DNA from: Buchnera aphidicola (Nurudea shiraii)
Lineage (GTDB): Bacteria > Pseudomonadota > Gammaproteobacteria > Enterobacterales > Enterobacteriaceae
NCBI GenBank assembly: GCA_039829955.1
Contig: CP140035.1
Location: 186,001 to 250,000 of the forward strand
Direction of reading: 5' to 3'
DNA: 64,000 nucleotides
Part shown: positions 41,823 through 51,408 of the stretch, in pieces
Layout: the number at the start of each line of letters is the position of its first letter
Numbering within the stretch: the first letter of the stretch is position 1
Program-made: the position numbers and the translations under genes
Notes under the pieces: generated by a model
Seen by the model: the letters and a program-made list of their open reading frames with translations, nothing else
Told to the model about the DNA's origin: nothing
The model's database searches: none

Positions 41823-42896
41823 TTAGTCAATATTATTGGAAATTGAAGCTATATTGTTAATTATCTTAACAATTTTTTTAACAGAATTGATTGTTAATTT
41901 TGAATGTATTTTTTTTGACATTTTATTAATTATTTTTCGATTTATATTGTTTAAGATTTTAACAATTTTATGACTCTTAAAAGAATTTTGTTCTATTATT
42001 ATTGCTCCTCCTTTTAATTTTAACGGATAAGCATTCCAATATTGATGTTTATCTTTGTGAGGATAGGGAATAAATATAGCAGGTAAACCAATATATTCGA
42101 TTTCACTTACAGTAATAGCACCAGAACGACAAATAACCATATCTGCCCAAGAATATGCTTTTTCTATATTTTTTATAAAAGAATTTAATTTATATGGAAA
42201 AATTTTAAATTTTTTATAATTTCTTAATGTTTCAACTTTATTGTTTTTTCCTACTTGGTGCCAAATTATAATTTTATTTTTTAAAGAAAAAGCAATTTCA
42301 GGAAGTGTAGAATTAAAAATTTGAGCTCCTTGACTTCCACCTAAGACTAGTATTCTAAGTGGTCCTGTTCTATTCTTGAAACGATTTTTAGAATGAGAAA
42401 AATTGATTATTTCTTTTCTTAATGGATTTCCAACTGTTTGTGCATTTGATATTGTTCCTGGAAATGCTTGCATAGTTTTAGTAGATAGCTTTGATAAAAA
42501 CTTATTAGATAAACCTGCTACTCTGTTTTGTTCATGAATCAAAAATGGTATTCTATATAAAGTTGATATTATTCCTCCTGGAATGGAAATGTATCCTCCC
42601 ATTCCTAATATTATATTAGGTTTGATGCATTTTATGATACATCTAGATTGGTAACAAGCTCGAAGGACTTGAAAAGAAAATTTAATTAAACTAAAAAATT
42701 TTTTTTTTATTGAATCTATATCAATAAATTGAATTGGAATTTTATTTTTTGGTATTATTATGGATTCAAGTCTATTTCTTGTTCCTAACCAAAATACATT
42801 CCAATTTTTTTGTATTAATTTTTTAGCAATGATTAATCCAGGGAAAATATGTCCACAAGTGCCACCTGCTATAATAATAATTGTTTTTTTTTTCAT
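41823..42896 (-). CDS. murG: UDP-GlcNAc:undecaprenyl-PP-MurNAc-pentapeptide GlcNAc transferase
   Basis: MurG converts lipid I to lipid II at the inner membrane face. The 357-residue GT-B protein (E. coli 355) has the N-terminal glycine loop, here GGTCGHIFPG with Cys replacing the second Gly of the usual GGTGGH, then GMGGYISIPGG, HEQNRVAGLSNK, LGGSQGAQIFN, and the donor-site CRSGAITVSEIEYIGLPAIFIPYPHKDKHQYWNA region. Other bacteria (for example streptococci) also vary at the Cys position, so activity may be kept. Start and ftsW stop overlap (ATGA). Confidence 0.96.
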   Translation of the reverse strand: MKKKTIIIIAGGTCGHIFPGLIIAKKLIQKNWNVFWLGTRNRLESIIIPKNKIPIQFIDIDSIKKKFFSLIKFSFQVLRACYQSRCIIKCIKPNIILGMGGYISIPGGIISTLYRIPFLIHEQNRVAGLSNKFLSKLSTKTMQAFPGTISNAQTVGNPLRKEIINFSHSKNRFKNRTGPLRILVLGGSQGAQIFNSTLPEIAFSLKNKIIIWHQVGKNNKVETLRNYKKFKIFPYKLNSFIKNIEKAYSWADMVICRSGAITVSEIEYIGLPAIFIPYPHKDKHQYWNAYPLKLKGGAIIIEQNSFKSHKIVKILNNINRKIINKMSKKIHSKLTINSVKKIVKIINNIASISNNID

Positions 42897-44074
42897 TGAG
42901 AGCCTTGATAAATTTTTTTGCTCATTCGTGTTTCAAAATCAATACGTAAGAGTATAGAAATTGCAATTGATATAGTTACTAAGCTAGATCCACCATAACT
43001 AATAAGAGGAAGGGTTAAGCCTTTAGTAGGTAATATTCCAATAGTAGTACTAATGTTAATCAAAGTTTGAGAAATAAACCAGATTCCAATAGAAAAAGCA
43101 AAATATCCGGAAAAAAAATTATTATTTTTTAATGCTTTTTTTCCAATTTTTATTGCACGAAAAGCAAGAAATAATATCATAAATAATATGATACAAGATC
43201 CAAAATATCCTAGTTCTTCTCCAATTATGGAAAAGATAAAATCAGTATGTGCTTCTGGTAAATACTCTAATTTTTGAATAGATTTTCCTAACCCTACTCC
43301 AAATATATTACCTCTTCCTAGAGCCATTAATGATTGTGTTAATTGATAACCTGATCCAAATGGATCTTTCCAAGGATTCCAAAAAGATAATATTCGTTTA
43401 TTTTGATAGGGTATAGAGGCAGTTAATACAATAATAATTACTATTCCTAATACAAATATAGGAATGAATTTCCAAATTTGTGCTCCAATAATAAATAGTA
43501 AAGATAATATAGTAATAAAATATATAATAACTGTCCCTAAATCGGGTTCTATTAGTAACAATATAGATATAATAGAGATAATTCCTATGGGTTTCAAGAA
43601 TCCCCAAAAACTATTAATAATTTCGTGATGTTTTCGAGATACATAGTCAGAAAAATAACATAATATAGCTATTTTAGACACTTCCGAAGGTTGTATATGA
43701 ATTGAACTTGATCCAATCCATCTGAGAGAACCATTAATAGGGGTGCTTACTATTAGAACCAGTAATAAAGAAATAATAGAAATTAGAAAAAGTTTTATGC
43801 TGTGTACTTTCCAAAAACGTATAGGTATTTGAAGAAATATATTTGTTAAAAATAAAACTATTATTAGGTATAGAATTTCTTTCTTAGCAAAAAATAATAA
43901 ATCTCCATGTATACGATTAGCTATAGAAATTGAAGAGGAAGTTACCATAACTAGTCCAGTTAGTAATAAGCAAATAGTACACCATACTAATTTGGAATCG
44001 TATACAGTTTGTTTTTTGAATTTCGCGTTTTTTTTAAGAATATTTATTTTTGAAAATGAACTTTTTAATTTCAT
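42893..44074 (-). CDS. ftsW: Lipid II polymerase FtsW (SEDS family)
   Basis: FtsW is the septal SEDS glycosyltransferase, partner of FtsI. The 393-residue protein (E. coli 414) has about ten membrane helices, the loop with WKDPFGSGYQLTQS, EAHTDFIFSIIGEELG and the C-terminal LISYGGSSL. Its ATG overlaps the murD stop by one base and its own stop overlaps murG, indicating translational coupling. With mrcB reduced and its own partner FtsI frame-broken, it may be a main glycan polymerase (inference). Confidence 0.96.
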   Translation of the reverse strand: MKLKSSFSKINILKKNAKFKKQTVYDSKLVWCTICLLLTGLVMVTSSSISIANRIHGDLLFFAKKEILYLIIVLFLTNIFLQIPIRFWKVHSIKLFLISIISLLLVLIVSTPINGSLRWIGSSSIHIQPSEVSKIAILCYFSDYVSRKHHEIINSFWGFLKPIGIISIISILLLIEPDLGTVIIYFITILSLLFIIGAQIWKFIPIFVLGIVIIIVLTASIPYQNKRILSFWNPWKDPFGSGYQLTQSLMALGRGNIFGVGLGKSIQKLEYLPEAHTDFIFSIIGEELGYFGSCIILFMILFLAFRAIKIGKKALKNNNFFSGYFAFSIGIWFISQTLINISTTIGILPTKGLTLPLISYGGSSLVTISIAISILLRIDFETRMSKKIYQGSQ

Positions 44075-45401
44075 TAATGTAGCTCTTTTATTAATTTTAT
44101 AAAAGTATTTCCACGTTCTTTAAAATTAGAAAATTGATCTAAACTACTACAAGCGGGAGACAATAACACTATATCTCCAGGTTTTACTATTTTTGCTATA
44201 AAATATACAGTATTATTTAATGTTTTTAAACGTATTGATTTTTCGGGACATAACTGAAACAATATGTTTTTGCTCATACCATAACAGTAAATTTTTATTT
44301 TTTTATTCTTAAGATAAGGTATTAATAAAGAAAAATTAGCTGATTTTCCATCTCCTCCTAAGATCAGTCTAATCTTTTTTTTTGCGTATGGTAAAATGTT
44401 TTCTATAGCTGATTTTGTACTTCCAATATTAGTGGATTTAGAATCGTTTATCCATGTTACATCATTTCTTTTACATATTATTTGAAATCTATGAGGTAGT
44501 CCTGAAAAATTTTTCAAAGCTTTTAAGCTAATTTCAATGTTTATTTTAAACTTATGAACAATTGATAGTGCAGATAATGCATTAACGTAATTTTGTTTAC
44601 CTGATATTTTTAAATGTTTAGTATTTAATAGCTTTTTAGATTTATAAAACAACCAATAATTTCCAGACTTTTCTTTTAAGTGGTAGTCACCCTTAAGAGT
44701 TCCGAATGTAATATGTGGATATGCTTTAATTTTAGGGTTAAAAGATAAATTATCATCTAAATTTAAAACAGAAAACATAGCATTATTATAAATTTTTAAT
44801 TTTTGTTTGATATACTCAGTTATACCGTATGGATATCTATTCATGTGATCTGGGCTAATATTAAGAACGGTTGCAACTCTAGCTTTTAAGCTAATAACGG
44901 TTTCTAATTGAAAACTAGATAATTCTATTACATATATTTCTGCAGAGTGATTAAGAATGTTAAGTACGGGTAGTCCAATGTTTCCGCCTAAGTATACTTT
45001 AATTCCAGAAAATTTTAATATATCTTTTACCATTGTTGCTACTGTGCTTTTACCATTAGATCCAGTAATGGCAATTATAGGAGTATTGGTTTCTCTTACG
45101 AATAATTCAATATCTCCAATTACTTCAATGCCTTTTAATTTTGCAAATATTATTGCTGGATGATATAGAGATATTCCAGGACTAACTATGATTAATTCGG
45201 ATTCTTGTATCCATTTATAATTTATTGAACCAACGTGATATATTATATTTTTAAAGTTTTTTACATGTTGAATATATTTAGGATCTTTATTAAAATCTAG
45301 TATCTTTGGATATATGTTTTTTAATATAAAGAACTTTAAACAAGAAATTCCTGTTAATCCCATTCCTAATATTAATATTTTTTTTTATGATAATTATACA
45401 T
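44074..45401 (-). CDS. murD: UDP-MurNAc-L-Ala-D-Glu ligase, frame broken at a poly(A) run
   Basis: MurD adds D-Glu to UDP-MurNAc-L-Ala. The long frame begins only at GMGLTGISCLKFF, lacking the first strand of the nucleotide domain. From the ATG at 45401, one base after the mraY stop, the DNA reads MYNYHKKK and then leaves frame in nine A (45378-45386). Ten A give MYNYHKKKILILGMGLTG, the same length as E. coli MADYQGKNVVIIGLGLTG with no gap, and a 442-residue protein (E. coli 438). GSNGKST, ELSSFQLET and DSKSTNIGST are intact. Starting at the internal ATG 45363 would lose 15 residues and the UMP-binding loop. Confidence 0.9.
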
Positions 45402-45402
45402 T

Positions 45403-46482
45403 TTAATTGACCTTAAGTATGAAATCTAGTCCTAATATTGTAAATATTAAAGAAATTATCCAAAATCTCACTATTAATCTTGGTTCAGGACACCCTTCTA
45501 GTTCATAATGATGATGTATAGGTGTCATTTTAAATATTTTTTTCTTTTTAATTTTAAAATAACTTACTTGAATAATTACTGATAGAGTTTCAATAATGAA
45601 TATTCCGCTCATAATGAAAAATATCATCTCTTGATGCAATAATATTGCTATTATTCCTATAGTTCCTCCTAAAGATAAAGATCCAATATCCCCCATAAAT
45701 ATTTTTGCTGGATAGGTATTAAACCATAAAAATCCTAATCCAGATCCTATGATAGCAGAGCAAAAAACTGCTAATTCATCAATGTTAGGTGTGTATATAA
45801 TGTTAAAATTTTGTAAATAATTTACATTTCCAGAAATAATTGATAAAAAGTATAATCCTGTAGTTATAAAAATTATAGGAACAATAGCTAGTCCATCTAG
45901 TCCATCTGTTAAATTTACCGCATTGCTAGATCCTAGCAATATAAAATATAGTAAAGCAATATATATTACTTTAATATTAATTAATATATATTTTTTAGTT
46001 GGCAATATCAATTGAATAAAAAAATTATTTTTAGTTGTGGAAAGAATCAAAATAATAGAAAAAATAGACATTATAGATAAAAGAATAAGTTTCGATTTGT
46101 ATGACAATCCTGTTGATGTTTGATAATAATTTTTTTTATAATCATCAATCAACCCTATTAATCCAAATCCTATCAACGTTATAAGTGTATTCCATATATA
46201 TATGTTAGACAAATCAGCCCATAAAAAGATAGAAATAATAATAGAAGATAATATTAGAAATCCCCCCATAGTAGGTACGTTTTTTTTTGTATAATGTATT
46301 TTTGGGCCGTTAGCGCGAATAACTTGATAAATTTTGTTTTTTTTTAGGAAATTAATTAGAATGGGTCCTAATAATAAAGAAGAAGTAAGAGCTGTTAATA
46401 GACTAAAGATGGAACGTTTTATTAAGTTCGAGTGAGTTTTAAAATATGCATAAAAAAAATATTTAAGAATTAGTAAGATCAT
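45403..46482 (-). CDS. mraY: Phospho-MurNAc-pentapeptide translocase
   Basis: MraY makes lipid I on undecaprenyl phosphate. The 359-residue integral membrane protein (E. coli 360) has about ten helices, the double Asp motif LIDDYKKN (E. coli D115/D116), NLTDGLDGLA, and MGDIGSLSLGG with the catalytic Asp, and the HHHYELEG loop. It overlaps the end of murF by 20 bases. It is one of the dcw genes whose frame is intact. Confidence 0.97.
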   Translation of the reverse strand: MILLILKYFFYAYFKTHSNLIKRSIFSLLTALTSSLLLGPILINFLKKNKIYQVIRANGPKIHYTKKNVPTMGGFLILSSIIISIFLWADLSNIYIWNTLITLIGFGLIGLIDDYKKNYYQTSTGLSYKSKLILLSIMSIFSIILILSTTKNNFFIQLILPTKKYILINIKVIYIALLYFILLGSSNAVNLTDGLDGLAIVPIIFITTGLYFLSIISGNVNYLQNFNIIYTPNIDELAVFCSAIIGSGLGFLWFNTYPAKIFMGDIGSLSLGGTIGIIAILLHQEMIFFIMSGIFIIETLSVIIQVSYFKIKKKKIFKMTPIHHHYELEGCPEPRLIVRFWIISLIFTILGLDFILKVN

Positions 46483-47849
46483 TTCGGTACTCCTGAATTA
46501 ATTTTTTAACTACTTTTTCTAATTTTTCACTCCTTGATCCTTTTATTAAAATTGTTATTTTTTTGTGTTTTAATGTTTTTTTTATTATTTTTTCTATTAG
46601 CATATTAAAAGAATAAAAATGTTGTCCTTTCTGGCTATTTTTACTTATTTCTAGACTTAATTTCCCAATACTCATGACATTATTTATTTTAGACATATAA
46701 ATAACATTCCCGATTATTTTGTGATATAAGATACTCATCTTACCTAGTTCAGACATATCTCCAGAAACAAAAATTGTATAACCTGGCATATTTTCTAAAA
46801 CTTTAATTGCTGCAATCATGGATGCAACGTTAGCATTATAAGTATCATTAATAATAGTTATATTTTTATTTATTTTAATTATTTCTAGTCGTCCAGATAT
46901 TTTAGAAATTTTAGACAATCCGAGTTGAATAAACTTAAATGGAATTTTAGATGCTATTGCTATAGAAATTGCTGCGAGAGTATTAGAAATATTATGAAAT
47001 CCTAATAATGGAATATTAATGTTAACGTTTCCGAAAGGGGAGTGTAATTTAAATGAAGAACCTTTATTATTAAGAATAATATTGCTGGCGAATAATTGGG
47101 TTTTTTTTTATTGAGAACCAAATTATGTTTCGGTTTTCCGCATTTTTTTTCCATTTATTCCAATGATGACTATCTGCATTACAAATAATTGTCCCGTTTT
47201 GAGACAATTTTAAAATAATTTCTTGTTTTGCTTTAGATACACCGAACAAAGTTTTAAATCCTTTTAAATGTGAGGGATGAATGTTGTTTATTAATACAAT
47301 ATTAGGTTTTACTATATTTGTAGAATATAAGATTTCTTTTGGATGATTGGCTCCAATTTCGACAATCAAATGTTTGTGTGATTTATTCAAATTTAATAAG
47401 GTCAATGGTACCCCTATATTATTGTTAAAGTTTTTCAATGTTGACAGAGTTTTTGCATAGCATTGAAATATGGAAGTAGCTATTTCTTTAACTGATGTTT
47501 TTCCAGAAGATCCAGTTATTGCGATTACGTTAGCATTACTTTTTTTTCTAATCCATAGTGCTATTTTTCCTAGCGCTAGAATGGTATTTTTGACGATAAT
47601 TTGAGGAATGTTTATATTAGTTTTTTTTTCTAATAAAATGGCTGCAGCTCCTTTTTTGATCGCTTCTGGAATAAAATCATGTGCGTTGTAACGTTTTCCT
47701 ACTAGGGCTATAAATAGGCATCCTGGAGTAATTTTTCTTGAATCGATATTTATAATAGAAAAAATCAAATTTTGTTTTTTTATATTTTTTGCGTTAAAAT
47801 AAATTCCATTTGTAATAGAACGTATTTTTTTAAAGGAGAGTGGAATCAT
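46463..47849 (-). CDS. murF: UDP-MurNAc-tripeptide-D-Ala-D-Ala ligase, frame broken at a poly(A) run
   Basis: MurF adds D-Ala-D-Ala to the tripeptide precursor. Residues 1-254 read normally with the ATP loop GSSGKTSVKE and NFNNNIGVP, to WFSIKK, then the frame is lost in nine A (47109-47101). The next frame continues TQLFASNIILNNKGSSFKL, LLGFHNISNTLAA, SGRLE, INDTYNANVASM and ILIKGSRS to the stop at 46463. Eight A (or eleven) restore one frame of 461-462 residues (E. coli 452). Read without correction it gives a 259-residue fragment lacking the third domain. It overlaps murE by ATGA and mraY by 20 bases. Confidence 0.9.
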
Positions 47850-49335
47850 ATTTGTTGTTTTAATAATGTTTTAATTGTTTCACAATCAGAAAAATATAAA
47901 ACTTTTTCTTTTATAATTTGGTAAGTTTCATGACCTTTTCCTAATACTAGAATGCAGTCAGAAGTTTTCGCATTTTTTATTGCAAATTGAATAGCTTTTT
48001 TTCGATCTAATATAATATAAATATTTTTTTTTGATTGAAATCCTTTCATAATTTCATTAATAATTTCCATAGGATCTTCATTCCTTGGGTTATCGTTGGT
48101 TAAAATTATTTTGTCGGCTATTTTTTCCGAAATATGCCCCATTAAAGATCGTTTAGATTTATCTCTATCTCCTCCACATCCAAAGATGCACCATATGTTA
48201 TGGTGGTATTGTTTTCGTACAAAAGTTAATACGTTTTTGAGAGCATTTTCGTTATGTGCATAATCAACAATTATAGATGGTTTTTGAGTAATTTTAAAGT
48301 GTTGCATTCTTCCAGAAATAGTTTTTATTTTTTTACATTTTTTTATTAATAATGAAAATGGATATTTTAACTTTAATAATGCAGCTAAAGCTAACAACAT
48401 GTTAGTAACATTAAAGTCCCCAACTAACTTACTATTTAATTTTCCTTGCCCCCAACTAGATTTAAAAAAAATTATAGTGCCATCTATGTTATTTATAATT
48501 TTGTGAGCATATATCCATTTTTTAAATAAATAATATTTAAAATGTTTGTTTATGCTTACAACGATAGTATTTTTTTTAGAAAGTTTTTTAGTCCAAATAT
48601 GTCCAAAGTAATCGTCATAATTTATTATAAATGTTTTAATGGTATTTGTAGAAAAAAAACTCCATTTTGTTTTTATATAGTTTTCTATGGTTTTATGATA
48701 ATCTAAATGATCTGAAGAGATATTTGTAAGTATCGCTATGTGAAAACGTAACTTTGAAATTCTATTTTGTAGTATTCCGTGTGAAGATACTTCTATAGCG
48801 ACAGTATTTACATCTTTTTTATTCATTTCTTTTATAAATTTTTGTATATTTATCAGTGATTCAGTAGTATTTAGAGACGGTTGGAGATTATTATAAACTC
48901 CGTTTCCTAAAGTTCCCATGATTCCTATTTTTTTTTTTAATAAATAACTCCATTGAGCTATAATATGAGTAACAGTACTCTTTCCGTTTGTTCCAGTTAC
49001 TCCAATTAGTTTTGATATATTGACAATTTGGTAATATCTTTCTGATATTTCGTAAAGATATTTTGATAGTTCTAAAAAATATATTATAGGAATGCTTTGT
49101 TTTATATGTTTAATGTATCCATGCAGTTCTTTTTTTTTTGTTTCACATAGAATAGCAATAGCTCCTTTTTTAATAGCTTCTTGAATAAATTCTTTTCCGT
49201 GGTATTTAGTTCCCTTTAATGCTAAAAACAAGTTTTTTTTTTAATATTTTTACTATTTGATGTAATTCCAGTTATTTCTAAAGAATCTTTGATTTCTATC
49301 CAAGGTTTTAACAAAAATTTTAAGTTATTTTCCAT
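47846..49335 (-). CDS. murE: UDP-MurNAc-L-Ala-D-Glu:meso-DAP ligase, frame broken at a poly(A) run
   Basis: MurE adds meso-diaminopimelate. From the ATG at 49335 the DNA reads MENNLKFLLKPWIEIKDSL then ITSNSKNIKKK, and loses frame in ten A (49242-49233). Eleven A join it to NLFLALKGTKYHGKEFI with exactly the spacing of E. coli MTLDSRVAAAGDLFVAVVG, giving 496 residues (E. coli 495). GTNGKST, the carbamylated-lysine region and the DNPRNED motif specific for meso-DAP are intact. Without correction translation stops after 37 codons. It lies 17 bases after ftsI; the stop overlaps murF. Confidence 0.91.
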
Positions 49336-49352
49336 TTTATTCCAGTATTTTA

Positions 49353-51064
49353 CTATTTTAGTAAGTTATCAGGTTTAATATGTTTCGTTTTTAATGCAAA
49401 GCTCATAATTGAATGAAATACAGGAGCTGAAATTGCACCTCCATAATACTTTCCTGCTCTTGGATCATTAATAATAATAATTAAAGAAAGTTTGGGATTG
49501 CTAATGGGAGCTATTCCGATTGTATATGCAACATATCTATCAATGTATTTTCCTTGTGAATTTGTTTTCTTCGCAGTTCCTGTTTTTACAGCAATTTTGT
49601 ATCCTTTTATCGCTGCTTTTTCTCCTACTCCTCCTGGTTGAGTAACTGATTGAAGCATATTGAGAACAATTTTTACTAAAGATTTAGAAAATATTTGTAT
49701 TCCCTTAGTTTCGCTTTCTACTTTAATAATAGATAATGGTTTATACAATCCGTATCTACCAATTGTTGTATATACATTCACTAATTGAAGAGGGGTAGCC
49801 ATCAAACCATATCCAAAAGAAAACGTTGCTTTGTCTAAGTTTGTCCAGTTCTTTTTTTTAGGGTAGATACCATTTGTTTCTCCTATTAGTCCTGAATTAG
49901 TAGATTTTCCTAAACCGAATTTAGAGTAAATATCAGTTAATTCAGATTCTGACATTAATAGTGCTAATTTAGATACTCCTATATTACTAGATTTTTTCAA
50001 AATATCAGTTATTGACAATTCTTTATGATATGACACATCTTGTATTATATGTTTGTTTATTATAAATGGAGTAGTATTAATTACAGATTTTGGAGTGATA
50101 ATTTTTTTTTGTAACGCTTTCATAATTATCATAGGTTTAACGGTAGATCCAGGTTCAAAAACATCAGTGACAGCTTTATTTCGAATTAATTCCATAGATA
50201 CGTTCTTTAAATTGTTTGGATTATATGTAGGGCTATTAGCTATAGCTAAGATTTCTCCAGTTTTGATATTTATGAGTATGGCTGTTCCAGATTTAGCTTT
50301 ATTAAGATCTACGGCATAATTTAATTCACGACATATGACTTCTTGTAATCTTATATCGATACTTAAATTGATATCGTGTGGAGCATTTTTTTTAATTAAT
50401 GTTATATTTTCGATAACATTTCCAAATTTATCAGTTCTAATTTTTCGTTTTTCTGGAGTTCCTGCAAGTGTGTTATTAAAGCTTTTTTCTACTCCTTCAA
50501 TTCCGATTCCATCAATATTAGTGAATCCAATTAATTGCGAAGTTAAAGTTCCAAATGGATAGTATCTTTGAAAATCTTTCGTGACGTAAATTCCTGGAAA
50601 ATTTAGTTTTTTTATACGTTTTCCAATGTTTTGACTTACTTTTTTAGCTAAATATGTAAAACGATTATTTTTGAAATATTTAATTTTATATAGAATTTCT
50701 TTTAATGGCATATTTAATATATTAGACAGTGTATTCCATTGTTTTTTTAAAATGGTTTTTTTTTTAAAAAAAATAGTTTTGGATCTATGCAAATATTGTT
50801 TACAAGCATACTTAAAGCTAAAAGGTTTCCTGATCTATCTTTAATCGTTCCTCTCAAATTTGGTTTTGTTTGTATTCTTAATGTTCTAAAGTCATTTTCT
50901 TGTATTAACTGCTTAGTTTTAAATACTTGTAATTTAGTAATATTATATAAAATAAAAATAATAGACAATATTATTATACTTAACAGAAAAAATATTCTAT
51001 TATTAAAATAATAATATTTTCTTGGTACGTTATTAAATTGTAGGTCGTCAATAATGTGTTTCAT
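49353..51064 (-). CDS. ftsI: Peptidoglycan transpeptidase FtsI (PBP3), frame broken at a poly(A) run
   Basis: FtsI cross-links septal peptidoglycan. From the ATG at 51064 the frame gives a membrane helix (about 25-44), the RGTIKDRSGNLLA motif and DPKLFFLKKK, then leaves frame in ten A (50765-50756). Eleven A continue TILKKQWNTLSNILNMPL with exactly the E. coli spacing (DPK to W, 13 residues), giving 570 residues (E. coli 588). The penicillin-binding motifs are intact: STVK, SSN and KTGT. Uncorrected translation ends after 105 codons, before the catalytic domain. It is apparently the only transpeptidase encoded here, since mrcB has lost its domain. Confidence 0.92.
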
Positions 51065-51082
51065 TAATTTAAAGATTTCCTA

Positions 51083-51408
51083 TTATGTTAGTTCAATTAT
51101 CGTTAAAAATAGTATTTTTTTGGACGAATTTATAAATATTAGATTAAATTTTTTGGCATCTTTTTCAATTTTTTCATGAGAAGTTAATAAGATTTTTTTA
51201 AGATTGAGTTACTCCAATTTAGGTTCATTTTTTCGTTAATTTCATTTAATTGTTCTTCTTGTGAAATTAATAGTCTAGTTTTTTGTATTGTAATAACTGT
51301 TAAAATTGAAAAAACGGTAATCATTAAAATCAAAGTTAAAACGTGCTTATGTAGTTTTATTATATCTTTCAAAATTATTTTAGGTAAGGTGTCAGTATTG
51401 TTATTCAT
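51083..51408 (-). CDS. ftsL: Cell division protein FtsL, frame broken at a short poly(A) run
   Basis: FtsL is a bitopic membrane protein of the FtsQLB complex. The uncorrected frame gives 74 residues: a cytoplasmic start, a membrane helix (about 23-43) and the start of the coiled coil, ending NWSNSILKKSY. The frame is lost in seven A (51199-51193). Eight A continue ILKKILLTSHEKIEKDAKKF and NLIFINSS, matching E. coli [20 protein letters not shown] residue for residue in spacing, to a stop at 51083 (108 residues, E. coli 121). It overlaps the rsmH end by 8 bases and ends 18 bases before ftsI. Confidence 0.85.
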
